From Mytilus galloprovincialis (Eukaryota > Mollusca > Bivalvia > Mytilida > Mytilidae), in NCBI RefSeq assembly GCF_965363235.1, contig NC_134842.1:32550958-32614957 (forward strand): a stretch of DNA of 64,000 nucleotides. The letters run 5' to 3'. Below the pieces are notes generated by a model. It did not search any database, was not told where the DNA came from, and saw nothing but the letters and a program-made list of their open reading frames with translations. The position numbers and the translations under genes are program-made. Positions within the stretch are counted from its first letter, which is position 1. Every line of letters starts with the position of its first letter. Positions 11,385-23,870 of this stretch are shown here, piece by piece.

Positions 11385-12858
11385 TTTAACATCAAACCTG
11401 TGCAAAATTCTAATGAATGACATAAGACAGTAAATAAAGACAACAATTGGTTACCGCGGTTCATTAGCCATAATTCGATTAAACAAAAATAAATCCGGAT
11501 ATCCAACTTTATCATTTCTATTATGGACTTGGAACGGGGATTATAATACTACATTTAGTTTTTTAACTGTTTACTGATATGGTTTAAACTATTGATTGAC
11601 GCGAGTAAAATTCTTATCCCACTAAACATGCTAAAATAGATAACATTTCAATTTTCAAGTTTGATGTATACAGTTAGTAACCCAAAAAATCCCAAATTTT
11701 ATTTTTTTAGAGTTTCTTGAAAATCATTTGAAGATAAGAATATAGATTTAATTGTGAGAAATCTGGATCTTGTTATTTGAAGTTGTGAAATGTCATGAAT
11801 AAAACAACTGTGAATGTGTTCAAAATTTAGGAATACGTACATTATGACTAGACTGTTAAAGACATTAACAAAAACGTTGCGAAGGAGACCAGTGGGACAT
11901 ATAAAATTCGTGTGTCGAAGAGAACTGACAACGTTTTTGTATATTACTTACAAAACGAAGAAAAGACATGCAATTTCTCAAAATACAACATAGAAAGAAA
12001 TAAATACTGGACTTCAATACATATAGAATGAATATGTCTTTTCCAAAAATTTGTTTTTGTAATTAAAATATAGAATTAATATATCTTTTCTCAAAATTTA
12101 TTTGTGCTTTGCATAGAAACTGAAAGAAAGCAATGATTTGGCAATAGTTTTTTCCGAGAACAAATAGTATAATATTGTGGGCAAATGCAGTTTTCAATAG
12201 AATAAACACACGAAACAGTCGTCGTGTTTTGCTGCCATTGTAATCTGTTTTGTGTATCTACTAAATTACAATTTGAATGATCAAAATAATCTAAAGTGTT
12301 GGTTATTATGCATTGTCTGATATATTAGCACAACACAACAAGGAATTGAAACCGTGTTTCGCATGACGTAAGAGCAGTGACTACGAACTTTCTACGGCCC
12401 TTATAATACATAACTGTTACTGAATCAAATTAACTTTCAACTTCAAATTCACTAATTTGACACGAATCTTTGATTCATAAAATATCAAAACGCATATTGA
12501 AATTATAAAAACCCCAAAAGAAACAGTTTACAATGCACGAATTCGATAAAATTAATCAGCACATTGTGTCATGCTAGACTCCATCTAAATACCCACCGAT
12601 ATGACAGCCGAAGAATGGCAATGTTCATATGACTTGATGTAAACATAGTAACATTTCTATGTCTGTTTGGTTTAACCCCTGGACTATTCAGCAACCAACA
12701 ATTAATCAATCAATATGTTTAACTTCTTGTCATGATTAAAAATAAAACGCGGTTCGTCGTTTAGCCCATTTGTCAACGAAATGGTTCTTCCCTACAATTG
12801 TATTGGTCATGTTGACCACGCGTCCATGTTAACATTCTATTCCTTTTAAATATCCAAT
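11385..12858. other. TLR-A 3' flank, no gene seen
   Basis: Contains the AATAAA at 11433-11438, about 50 bp after the stop, and then AT-rich non-coding sequence up to the retroelement. No other feature supported. Confidence 0.5.
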
Positions 12859-14470
12859 AAAATTGAGAATGGAAATGGGGAATGTGTCAAAGAGACAACA
12901 ACCCGCCCAAATAAAAAACAACAGCAGAGGGTCACCAACAGGTCTTCAATGTAGCGAGAAATTCCCGCACCCGGAGGCGTCCTTCAGCTGGCCCCTAAAC
13001 AAATATATACTAGTCCAGTGATAATGAACGCCATACTAATTTCCAAATTGTACACAAGAAACTAAAATTAAAATAATACAAGACTAACAAAGGCCAGAGG
13101 CTCCTGACTTGGGACAGGCGCAAAAATGCGGCGGGGTTAAACATGTTTGTGAGATCTCAACCCTCCCCCTATACCTCTAACCAATGTAGTAAAGTAAACG
13201 CATAACAATACGCACATTAAAATTCAGTTCAAGAGAAATCCGAGTCTGATGTCAGAAGATGTAACCAAAGAAAATAAACAAAATGACAATAATACATAAA
13301 TAACAACAGACTACTAGCAGTTAACTGACATGCCAGCTCCAGACTTCAACTAAACTGACTGAAAGATTATGATTTCATCATATGAACATCAGGCACAATC
13401 CTTCCCGTTAGGGGTTTAGTATCATACCATCATAACATATATGAGAAGAACATAACCCGTGTCATGCCAACAACTGTTTTTAGAATAAATGTGTTTAGTT
13501 CCGATGCAAAGACCTTATCAATGACTCAATATTAACGCCAAAATATGCAATCTTTAATGACTTGACAACAGTATCGTAATTATATCCCTTCTTAATAAGT
13601 CTATTTAAAGGTTTTGTAAGTTTCTGAGGTGAATACTGACACCTTTGTGCTTTATAAAGAATATTACCATAAAAATTTGGATGTGAAATACCTGAACGTA
13701 TTAAAAATCTGCATGTTGAGCTATATTTACGAATAATGTCTTTATACCGATGATAAAATTTAGTAAATGTTTTGACTAGTTTGTGATATCGAAAACCCTG
13801 GTGTAATAATTTTTCAGTAATACATAAATTTCTCTCGTTAAAATCTAAAACATTGTTACATACACGAGCGAATCGTACAAGTTGAGATATATAAACACCG
13901 TAAGATGGTGACAAGGGAACGTCACCATCTAAAAACGGATAATTAACGATAGGAAATGAAAAATCATCCCTTTTATCATAAATTTTAGTATTCAGCTTTC
14001 CATTAGTGATATAGATATCAAGATCGAGAGAAGGGCAGTGGTCATTGTTAGTATTAGCTTTATTTAAAGTAAGTTCAACAGGATAAATTTCATTAATATA
14101 CATACTGAAGTCGTCATTATTGAGAGCCAAAATATCATCCAAATATCTAAAAGTATTATTAAATTTGTTTATCAGATGTTGTTTCGATGGGTCTTTGCTT
14201 ATTTTTGTCATAAATTGTAACTCATAACAATACAAAAACAGGTCCGCAATAAGTGGTGCACAGTTAGTCCCCATTGGAATTCCGATAATCTGACGATATA
14301 CGGAATCCCCAAAGCGAACAAAAATGTTATCTAGTAAAAATTCAAGGGCATATATAGTATCAAAGCATGTCCAATTAACATAGTTTTTTTGTTTATTGCT
14401 ACTAAAAAATGACCTAAAAGAGTTTGAACATATATATTCACATTCTGATTTTTTGAATGCCCATGGTTAG
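12859..14470 (-). mobile_element. 5'-truncated retroelement with reverse transcriptase
   Basis: The minus-strand frame at 13495-14274 is a reverse transcriptase fragment. It has MGTNCAPLIADLFLY at its start, the catalytic FRYLDDILALNN about 45 residues later, then LDLDIYITNGKLNTKIYDKRDD and a helical C-terminal part (LLHQGFRYHKLVKTFTKFYH). In the same frame, sequence continues without a start codon to about 14464 (reading YVNWTCFDTIYALEFLL before MGTNC), so the ATG at 14274 is not the true start and the element is truncated. A roughly 630-bp 3' untranslated part extends to 12859. The same 3' terminus recurs at 16490. The clade is uncertain: Penelope-like or a related non-LTR group. Confidence 0.8.
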
Positions 14471-14697
14471 CGCATAGTTACGTAACTGATCTCCAGATGG
14501 GACTTATATTGAAGGTATTATGAAAATCGTTTCAAATGAAAATTAATAATTGACTTCAAGCCATTTATACATCATCGATGTTTATCTCATTTTGACAAAA
14601 TTGACAGCTAAAAACGATAATATTTTTTCAATAATTCGCTTTAGAAATTTTTGAAAATAACCTAATATATTTCGTTTTGTGTCTCAATTGTAGCTAA

Positions 14698-14845
14698 GTA
14701 TTTCCTAGGTCAAGAATATAAGAGTTGTTATCCATTTGTTTGATGTGTTTAGGCCTATGATTGTGCCATTTAATTAGGGATTTTCCGTTTTAAAATTTCC
14801 CCGGAGTTCAGTAATTTTGTGATTTTACTTTTTAATAGTAAAAAG
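14698..14845 (+). repeat. Partial dispersed mussel-type repeat
   Basis: Shares AGTTGTTATCCAT..TTGTTTGATGTGTTT and TTTCCGTTTT with the family also present at 3985-4400. It is a short 3' fragment. Confidence 0.55.
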
Positions 14846-15569
14846 TAAATATATAGAATCAGTTTAATGACAGTGAAATGTCACAGACAAGTTTGCATAT
14901 ATACAATTCTGCAGACAAGACATTTGCCGAAACTTAGTCTATATCTAGGATTACACATACATTTTCGATTACAGTTGACGAAAAAGGAGGGATCATCTTC
15001 AAATTGAATTACTTAGTAATATCAAACTTTTTTTAATTCTTCTTATCATGTAAGTCTTTTCGACGAGAAACAAATGCAGCGGATATGGTCATGACAATTT
15101 TTAATCGCCACAACGTTATATTTGTTTTATACTCCGATGACGTATTTAACTTCAAGAATGTTTTTTTTTTTTTATTTTCTTTACTTCGCCTGCATAATCT
15201 ATGATTTGTCTTGTATAAGGTATCTGTTCGGATATATTTTGTTGCACTCAACATAAAATATACTGTCTTCGTACGATATTACAACTTGAGTGTGACTGCA
15301 GTGATACTGTATGTTTCCTGAAATAAACAATTTTTCCTATCGTTTTGTTATCACATGTACCAATACATTTCAGTTGAATGTTCGTTGATGGAAACGGAAG
15401 GTTTTACTGTACACTTTGTAGGTCCTGCCAATCACCAAAAGAAGGCCAATACATTCGACAGTTATATGGTTCTTTAAATAGGTAAACATGTATGTATTTT
15501 ATCTTTGAAAGTCGAAACACTAGCGTCAATTTTCAGAAAACATATACGATGGTTATGGTAGTAACCAAA
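14846..15569. other. Non-coding stretch, nothing recognised
   Basis: AT-rich sequence with no supported gene. The minus-strand frame at 15033-15254 is lysine/threonine-rich low-complexity sequence. Confidence 0.5.
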
Positions 15570-15868
15570 ACAAGAATATGTCTACAGTTCTCGTATGCCC
15601 TACTCGAACCATCATTTTCTAATTTCAGTGGACCCTAAAATAGGGGTAAAAACTTCTTTTGGCATTAAAATGAAAGAGAGCAAATCATATGAAACATGTG
15701 TACTAAGTTTCAAGTTGATTGGACTCCGACTCAGTCAATAACTACATTGACCGTTTACTTTAACCTGAAACGGGACAGACGGGAGAATTGACGGACGGAC
15801 AAGCGGATGAACGCACAAGAGGACGCACAGACGGAAAAACATACTGCCCCTAGGTGGAGCATAAAAAG
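15570..15868 (+). repeat. Dispersed bivalve repeat with ACGGACGGAC-type segment
   Basis: Recognised by TGTCTACAGTTCTCGTATGCCC, AGTTTCAAGTTGATTGGACT, a GACGGACGGACAAGCGGATG-like purine-rich segment and CATACTGCCCCTAGGTGG near the end. I recall this arrangement from many bivalve sequences. No coding role; the overlapping short minus-strand frames are by-products. Confidence 0.65.
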
Positions 15869-16489
15869 CAGACTTCTGTGAACCGTTGAAAATCTTATGG
15901 TTTCGACCGGTTCTTTTCCTGAAAAAAAAACCCAATTAACATCGGCGTCAACCCTAAGTAGCATTAAAAGAAGTTACACCTGTAAACTGAATATTGATAG
16001 CATGCAAAATGTTGAACTCATCTCTCCGATTCAAAAGTGTACACATTGACCTATTGTTTCTACCCTGCTTGTAAAAGATTGGGTTTATGATTGTTTTTAT
16101 CTATAAATACTAGGATAAAAATCAGATGAGGAATAACATGCATAACATCTGTATTTTAGGAAAAAAAGGATGTCTTTTAACCTTTATTTAAGAATTAAAA
16201 TTTCTTTTTGTAAATTATTGCGAAGTAAAAGCGTTGACCGAAATACATTTTGCATTAAGCGCGGAAGCTTTTCATTCTTAATATTTTAGCGCGGTCAACG
16301 CTTTTACAACCTTGTGAAATTACAAACAGAAGCAAACAATACTTATAATTACATTTTTTTTAATAATATGTATTAAACAAGTAATGAACTTTTGAATAAT
16401 ACGAAGATCATAAATTTGGGTTTCAAGCCGAAAATATATAAGAAATGAAAAAAAAATATGAAAATTGTATAATTCGAGATACAAAGAGT
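15869..16489. other. Non-coding stretch with a short inverted pair
   Basis: AT-rich. Contains AAAAGCGTTGACCG (about 16227-16240) and its near reverse complement CGGTCAACGCTTTTA (about 16292-16306), an interrupted stem of about 13 bp. No gene. Confidence 0.5.
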
Positions 16490-16626
16490 AAAATTGAGAA
16501 TGGAAATGGGGAATGTGCCAAAGAGACAACAACCCGACCATAGAAAAAAAAACAACAGCAGATGGTCACGAACAGGTCTTCAATGTAGCGAGAAATTCCC
16601 ACACCCGGAGGCGTCCTTCAGCTAGC
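16490..16626 (-). mobile_element. 3'-end-only copy of the retroelement
   Basis: AAAATTGAGAATGGAAATGG through GCGTCCTTCAGCT matches the 3' terminus of the element at 12859-12995 and then stops. Retaining only the 3' end is the pattern left by abortive target-primed reverse transcription. Confidence 0.75.
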
Positions 16627-16659
16627 CAAAAAGAAATGTATCGCTTTATTATATGGTCA

Positions 16660-16912
16660 TTTTAATAAATTTCCTGTTGACAAAACTTCAAATTTTCGAA
16701 AAACTCAGGATTTTAGTATACAAGGAATAGATTATTTTAGCCGTATTTGGCACAACGTTTTGGAATTTTGGGTCCCTTAATGCTCTTCAAATATGTACTT
16801 GTTTGGCTATATAGCTATTTTTATATGAGCGTCACTGATGAGTGTAATGTAGACAAAACACGCGTCTGGCGTATCAAATTATAATCCTGGTACCATTGAT
16901 AACTATTTATTA
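16660..16912 (-). repeat. Abundant mussel repeat (GACGCGCGTTTCGTC family), reversed
   Basis: Contains ACGTTTTGGAATTTTGGGTCC, AATGCTCTTCAAATATGTACT and the diagnostic GTAGACAAAACACGCGTCTGG, followed by AAATTATAATCCTGGTACCA. Same family as 39430-39800 (near full length), 23620-23860, 37980-38135 and 49955-50045. Confidence 0.75.
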
Positions 16913-18324
16913 ATTAAATGACATAACCTAGCTAATGCAAAGAGATTTGCCATTTTGTTTTATCATTTGTCTGTACTCAGCATATTCGCACCACATACAA
17001 CATGGATAAAACCAAAAGTACAATAAATTATGTGTACATATAAGTACAAAATGCAAATACGTGGCAGTAAAATCTAGAGGAGGAATAAAAAAAGCTGGAG
17101 ATGACAAACCGTAATCTGCCAGAGGTAATTCTTTTATAAATATTTGTGTGTTTGTTCAACAAAAGATACCTGTCTGGGGACTTTGTTTTTTGTGTATCTT
17201 TATGGTTCATATCTACACATTGAGACCATCAACTAATCAGGTGTTACCTGTAAGTGTAATTTGGGCTCTAATCGTAGATATATGACAGGCTTTTCAATAT
17301 GTAAAGCCTTAAATCAGTACTGTTCACCAACTTATTTTCCCTAAGCTTAATATTGCGTTAAGCCCTTCCTTATCCATTTTTCGGCGATTTAATTGCGCAA
17401 TTGTAAAATTTACTTGTTGCAGGTAAATAATAAAAAAAAATCAAGTGTTATGTTCGCAGTATTTTTCTACTCGCAAAAGTTAGTTGGTTTACAGTATTTT
17501 GAATAACTATAAACATACATAACATGCATTTGACAACAATTTTACAAGAGTAGTAAACAATAACACCAAATTGTAAAATGAACAAACTAATACACGATTT
17601 CCGAGTTTTGAGTACTTGCATTTACAAGGCTCAATAATAGACTATGTAATTGATTAAAAAAGGAAAGTTACTAGATGAAAACGCTAGGCATAACGTTTTT
17701 TTTTGTGAGAACTTCCCGAGTCGTAATTTAACGGAAAGTAAACATAAGAGTAAGTTTCGTTTTAATTCAATATCGCCATGTTTAAAATTTTAAATGTTTT
17801 ACAACACCTTAGCTGCATTTAATATTGCATTACTAGTACTTCCCGGGTTATAATAATACATATTATTATATTAACATCAATACCGTTAACAATAAAATAA
17901 AAAGTTCCATACGTTAAGGATTAAACATATCATGTACAATGTATTTCTTCTGTACTTGTATCTATTTCCTATCTCATGATTGAATACAAATACATAATTA
18001 GTTTTCCGATTGTTATCCTTTTATTTTTATTTCTGGTTACATGTTCTGTTTTTGTTTAGCTGAATCGAGACAGATGTTTCCCACTAAACCTCTTAAAACG
18101 TATACGGTCATTTCTAGTTTTTATTTTTCTATTAAAGGCGACATTTAATGCATGTATACCATCTCTAGAAATACTTATCAGTCTATCTTTTCTCAATCCA
18201 AACCGTCTCATTCATCGAACATTATTTATTGGGTAGTAAAACATATAAACAAACCACAAAAAGGTTAGAAAGTAAGATGAACCCTACCAAACACCAGACG
18301 GCTTCTTCAAAGTAATACGTATAA
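16913..18324. other. Non-coding stretch, nothing recognised
   Basis: About 1.4 kb without a protein-like frame or clear repeat. Confidence 0.5.
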
Positions 18325-18440
18325 AAAAAGTGATATGGTTGCCAATGAGACAACTCTCCATAAGCATGATAAGAGATCAAATGAAACATAAATTAACAAC
18401 TGTGGGTCGACGTGCGACCTTCAACAAAGGTCAAAGCAAA
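18325..18440 (+). repeat. Dispersed repeat (GCCAATGAGACAACTCTCCAT family)
   Basis: GATATGGTTGCCAATGAGACAACTCTCCATAAG and GCGACCTTCAACAAAGGTCAAAGC mark a short member of a mussel repeat family. Relatives lie at 20118-20226 (reversed), 25885-26110, 45540-45670, 31340-31970 and 59741-59845. Confidence 0.65.
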
Positions 18441-19214
18441 AACTTATTAAGACATTCATCAACATAGTAGTTGCATTATACTTTCATTATGTTATAAGCA
18501 AGTTAGACACCATAATGGTGCATGTGAAACGAATTGTGTGTTTTTGTGACATTATAATTTCATATAATGTACTAACGCTATTTTACAAATTATTCCATTT
18601 ATCTAACTAATAACTTGCTTTTTAAGCACAGTAGAGTGACATGAACAATTATCGCTAGAAACTAAGAACGGACAAGCCGTTGTCAATGTTAATGAAAACG
18701 TCGTCATTGGAAAAATAGCAATTAACAGAGTTTCATAAGTCATCTCAACTCTGTTGTTTTGTTCTCATTTTCTCCGTACCAGAAAAAGCGAGAAAATCAA
18801 TCTCGTTGAGATAACCAACGATTATCTATAACTATCGTTCAGATTGAATGAAATATTTTATTTATTTGAAACATTGTTTTTCATCTTCATATATCTGTAA
18901 ATAATTGTATTTTCAAACATTGAAAGTGATGATTCATCAAAATAATGTAATAGAACAAAACTTCCTCTTTATAAAACTTAACTGAATGACACTGCACGAT
19001 ATTTATTTAAGATATTAATTCCTTTACAAAACGTTATAGCATTATAATTTATTTTTATTTTTTTCATTATCCTATTAAACGTTGTACTTATTTTAGTTCT
19101 CCCCTGTGTTACGCATGTCATAACGAGATGTACAAGGCATGAGTGCTCACCTGCTTTCATTTCATAACAAGATGTGAAAAAGTTGACTAAAGATTATAAA
19201 GTATCTTAAAGGAG
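18441..19214. other. Upstream region of TLR-B, no gene seen
   Basis: AT-rich presumptive promoter region of TLR-B. No core promoter element can be named with confidence. Confidence 0.4.
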
Positions 19215-19266
19215 ATGGCAGTATCTAACGCCTTCCTGACAATATGTCAATGTATACTGCTAGCAT
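19215..19266 (+). CDS. TLR-B exon 1 (signal peptide)
   Basis: ATG at 19215 begins MAVSNAFLTICQCILLA, a short hydrophobic leader, followed by one extra base and a GTGAGC donor at 19267. The base T joins GG at 20548-20549 to form Trp, so the intron (19267-20547, 1281 bp) is phase 1, as in the other TLRs. The CQCILL core and the GTGAG donor match TLR-D exon 1 (CRCILLV), and the intron flank is related too. This defines a second exon-1 class distinct from A/C/E. Confidence 0.7.
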
Positions 19267-20117
19267 GTGAGCATTCTTTATATTCTTATCAATTTATGAA
19301 CAGTGGTATAATTTCAAGTATGTTTAAGCTGGTCAAATTTTAATAATATTTCAGCTAGAGTTATTTAAAAAAAACGTTAGCATAAAAAGTGACCGGTACC
19401 ATTAGAAGGAAAACAAACATTTTAATGATACTTTTCCACTGTAAATTTTGCATTTACAGATTCAAAATAATGACTTATTTGTAGAAACCAATAAAAGACT
19501 GAATGTTAAGGTTAGTAAGCTATTATGAAGTCTCGGGACCTTAAATAATCAATCGCAGATTAAGTAGCAGTCATTGTCATTTAAGAAGGAGTCCATTGCA
19601 CCAGCAACGAACAAGGTTCGATTTCACAACATCTCTGTTGACAGGCTTTATCGATAACTTTAGATGTCCAATATACTTATTTGCCATCGATTCTCCTTTG
19701 TCATAACCTATAGGTAACATCAGATCTACATTTCCTTATGTTACGCTTTAGAGCATGACAATATCATTTAAAAAAAAATCTGCGCTGATTAAAAGTCCAT
19801 GAGGTATTTATTTCCCTTAGAAGAAATCAATTAAAAATAACTTTTGTGTAACATATATATATATACATGTATTGAATATTTGTAACAATGATGATGTTAA
19901 AACACAAATCCTGTATGATATGACTGTCGGTATAAAAACCGTTATCTCCTTAGCTTTTACAGCCAAAAAGGATAAACGGATATTCAATCTCACTCTCTAA
20001 ATGTAATGACAAACGGAGGTGTTAATACATGATTTAATTCATCATTACAATGTGCAGTAACAGAATCATGCATAATCATATTTCACGAAAAGACATTGCA
20101 GACTATACGATATGGCG
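19267..20117 (+). other. TLR-B intron, 5' part
   Basis: Non-coding. Contains a short AT dinucleotide run at about 19853-19864. The first 100 bases resemble the start of the TLR-D intron. Confidence 0.5.
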
Positions 20118-20226
20118 TTTGCTCCTTGTTGAAGATCATACGGTGACCTATAGTTGTTAATCTCTGTGTCATTTCGTCTCTTGTGGAGAGTTGTCTCATG
20201 GACAACCATACTATATCTTCTTTTTT
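20118..20226 (-). repeat. Dispersed repeat inside TLR-B intron
   Basis: GTGGAGAGTTGTCTCATGGACAACCATACTATATCTTC is the reverse complement of the GCCAATGAGACAACTCTCCAT family (compare 18325-18440). Confidence 0.65.
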
Positions 20227-20547
20227 ATATTCACGATATCAAATATCATTTTCTTCAACTTTTAGGAAATACCGAATCAAACAAATTATCTGCTTATTTA
20301 AAATATGAAAACAACAATTTATAAACTACATGCGTCCGAAACGCTTTCCCGTATTTTTTCTTAGTCAGGAAGGCTCAAAGCAAAATATTTTAAAGCAAAA
20401 GATTTTTAAGAACCGCAACATATAAAGAGCTATGAACAAAAAGGATCTAGAATAATAGCCATACCTATCTAGAGTCAACTTTGCCTACATATTTGCCTGG
20501 AAATTATAAAATAAATTATATGCTATTTCCTTTTTTTACTTCTACAG

Positions 20548-22967
20548 GGTCAATAAAGGTCACACACAGCAAACTTAATGACCAGATTGTCAAGCTTATA
20601 GATTGTTCACGGAAAAATTTAACATTAATGCTAATTTTCCTGCAAAATTCAACAATAGATATATATCTTCAAGGAAACTTTTTACGCGTAGTTCCTGTGT
20701 GGTCTTTCCAAAAAACTAGAAAAATAAAACGCGTAGATCTATCTGAAAATCTACTGACAGCGATTGAAATGGGAGCATTCGAGGGACTTGTCGAACTTAC
20801 CGATCTCAATCTTGGATCTAACAGGTTAACTTCAAAGTCCCTTCCTGAAAATATTTTTCAAGGTTTGGTCTCTCTTTAGAAACTAGATACTTCTACGAAT
20901 TACTTCTACGATAATTATCCATATTTCCAATCCGAAATATCAAAAGTAAGATCATTGGTCAAGTTACAAATTGATCTAGATAGACGACACCAAATAGACA
21001 AAAGTCTTTGTAATTTGTTAAAGTTACAGGACCTCGGAATTTTTGCACCATTTGGACAAATATTTTCAGACAATTTATTCCAGAACCTAAAGTGTCTGAA
21101 AATAGAAATTTTATCACTTTACGTGGTGAGTTCTCTCGCACCTGATACGTTCATTTCTTTTCCATCGTTAAAAACGCTAAGGATAATGATTTCGCATAGG
21201 GAAGCTGCATACGACGCCATAAGCAGTATTTTTAATTCTTTCAAGGTTTTCAAAGGTAAAAATATGACAGAAATAAGCATTACTCAAAATCCACATCGAA
21301 ACGGGTTTGTATTGGGTCATAATCATTTTGCAGTTCTTCAAGACATTTGTCTACAAAAGTTAAATTTGGTGGATGATAGTATACTTGGCATACACTTTAA
21401 ACCTTTGGAAGTGTACGGATATAAGGAGAATTGCTTAAAAGAAATAGATTTATCCAATAATTTAATGTTCGACAGCAAGAATAGCTATTTGTTTGCATTT
21501 TGTATGTTTAAGCATTTGAAAATAGCTAGAATTCCGCTTATGGTAGTGAGAGAAACAGGAAAACGATCGACTGGAAATCACGTATATGAGTCGTTTTGCC
21601 TTCCAAAAACTTTAGAAGAATTAGACTTACATTCTAACGTAAAAGAACACACTTGGAAAGGAATTGCTCATACAACTATTATCAACGGGTCAAATTTAAA
21701 AACTTTAAAGTTGGCTAATATTACATTAAGGGACTGTGATGGTACGATTTTTGGCATTGAAAATCTAGAGTATTTAGATATTTCAGGATTTATTTGCAAA
21801 GTTTTAAGTGAACATCTTCTGTCTCAATTTCCAAAATTGATTACTCTCATTGCACGAGATGCTAGTCTTGGATTAGGTTTGAATACTCTTACAGATGCCT
21901 CAGAATTTCTAACAATGAATTTAGATCTACAACACATTGATCTGATGCAAAATCACATAAATTCCTTACCAGATGGTTTATTTCATCATCCATTTAGACA
22001 AAAGCTTACTATCATATTGGACAGAAACAACTTGCAATCACTACCAAACTTTCCGTCAAGACCAAATACAATTAAACGTGTCAGTCTGAAATATAATAGA
22101 TTGTCGTGTTTAAGCGAAAACGATATGGCTATGCTAAACATTATCAAACCTTCAAGTGTTTTTCTCGGTGGAAATCCGATTGAATGTTCTTGTAATACTC
22201 TAAGTTTTCTTAAATGGGTGAACCATTCAGGCTTTATAAGTGATATTAGTGACATTGAATGCATCAGCCAAAATGGAACTCTTATAATGTTGTCTCACTT
22301 CTTACAAACTCTAAAATCATATGAAATCAGTTGTCAAACGAAATTATGGATAACAGTGGCAAGTTGCATTACTTCTTTCACTATTGTAGCATTAATCTTT
22401 GGAATAGTATACTATCGCTACCGATTTGCATTTGAGTATTTCTTTCTGAGAGTTAAGATGAAACTAAGGCATTACCAGCCTCTTTCGGATGATTTCAATT
22501 ATGATGCGTTTATTTCATACAGTCACAAAGACATACCATGGGTAAAAACACTCCACGACAAATTGGAGTCGAAAGGTTTTAGCCTCTGTTTATATCACAA
22601 GGATTTTCAAGGTGGAATGCCTATTGCCGAGTGCATCGTTGAAGCCATCAATTCAAGCTGAAAGGTCGTATTTGTTATTACTGACGATTTCCTGGAGAGT
22701 AGTTGGGGAACGTATGAAATAGAAATGACAAGAATGCATGCTTTCAGAGAGGGTCGTGAATCAATGGTAGTTGTTATACTGAAGGATAACATGAAAAAGG
22801 ACAAACTTCCCAAAGCCTTGAGAGAAATCTGGTATAAAGTCGTATGTATTGTGTGGCCATCTGATTCCGAGGCTCCGTATAACTCTGAGGAAATGTTCTA
22901 CGAGAAACTAAGTAAAGCATTATCCGATGGTCGTATGAGAATGAGTGATGATAACCCTTCAATGTAA
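20548..22967 (+). pseudogene. Toll-like receptor TLR-B, exon 2, two nonsense codons
   Basis: This exon has the full TLR layout (leucine-rich repeats, four-cysteine C-terminal cap, transmembrane helix near 22345-22415, TIR from about 22500) in one uninterrupted frame apart from two stops. At 20877-20879 CAG has become TAG in an LRR (paralogues read ISLQ). At 22659-22661 AGA has become TGA inside the TIR (paralogues read NSSRK). There is no frameshift across 2.4 kb and all other landmarks are intact, so inactivation is recent, or the stops are polymorphic, edited or assembly errors. Without the stops it would be about 823 residues. The BB loop reads KDFQGGMPI, as in TLR-E. AATAAA lies at 23019. 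Confidence 0.85.
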
Positions 22968-23619
22968 AAGGCAAATATAAAACATTAAACATTAAAAAGT
23001 AAAGACGAATATGCAAATAATAAAAATGTTATATTGAAACCGTTACGAATTCATGTTTACATAATTGTATGCGATTTATGTGATAAACTTTTCAAAATTA
23101 ATTTCATGTGTACCAAATTTTACTTCTTTTTTTTTTTTTTATAAAAATGAATCGTGTACAAATATAATATATATCTTTTTCACAAAATGTGTAAAAGGAA
23201 AAAAATATCACCTTGCACAAAGCTTTAACAGTTTTGAATCTGAACAGAGGTCAATACACTTTTTACAATCTAAATCACTTCCTGGATTGTGATGATGCAT
23301 TACATTTTGGTTTCAGATCATTGTTGTTAACAAATGATTTAAAAAATGAAAAGTCCTAAATATTTAAATTTAAAAATCAAACTTCAAACATTACTTAAAC
23401 CTATTATATTGTAAATCTTTTACCATCTATTTCCATTCTTGTGTTACAATCGAAATAGATTATCTTTTTTACACTAATAACTTCCTTGAGAAATTAAGTA
23501 CTACATGCACAAGTAAAAAACGTCACAAGGAAGCTATAAGTTAAAGTGTAAATTTTATATGTGACATTTTATACCACGGATAGATTACCGTAGCTTTATT
23601 AGGCAGACCTTTGGTTGGA
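22968..23619 (+). other. TLR-B 3' flank
   Basis: Contains AATAAA (23019-23024). The first 120 bp resemble the flank of the TIR remnant (34843-34980), and 23225-23470 resembles 38185-38400, so this flank was duplicated along with the gene. No gene. Confidence 0.6.
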
Positions 23620-23860
23620 TGGTTTCGAGATCCTGATCCCCGTCCGGTTTCCATTTCTTTCTCACTATTGGGCTGGTATTACGCTCGGGGACGAAACGTC
23701 CACCAGCAGTGGTATCCACCCCGTGGTGTTACTAATTATGAAAGGTAGTAGGATTATATTTAATATGCCAGACGCGCGTTTCGTCTTCATAAGACTCATC
23801 AATGTCGCTCAGACCAAAATAGTTAAAAAGATAAACAAGTACAAAGTTGAACAGCAGGCA
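23620..23860 (+). repeat. Mussel repeat, tail-then-head arrangement
   Basis: The tail segment (CTCGGGGACGAAACGTCCACCAGCAGTGG, 23686-23714) precedes the head segment (CCAGACGCGCGTTTCGTCTTC, from about 23768). In the near-complete copy at 39430-39800 the order is head then tail, so this locus spans the junction of two tandem copies. The 119-codon frame at 23615-23974 lies in the repeat and is not a gene. Confidence 0.7.
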
Positions 23861-23870
23861 TACTTTCTCC

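Noticed and set aside
20955..22661. Reading TLR-B as two or three separate genes
   Set aside because: The pieces are in one frame, separated only by single-base nonsense changes, and align end to end with intact paralogues.
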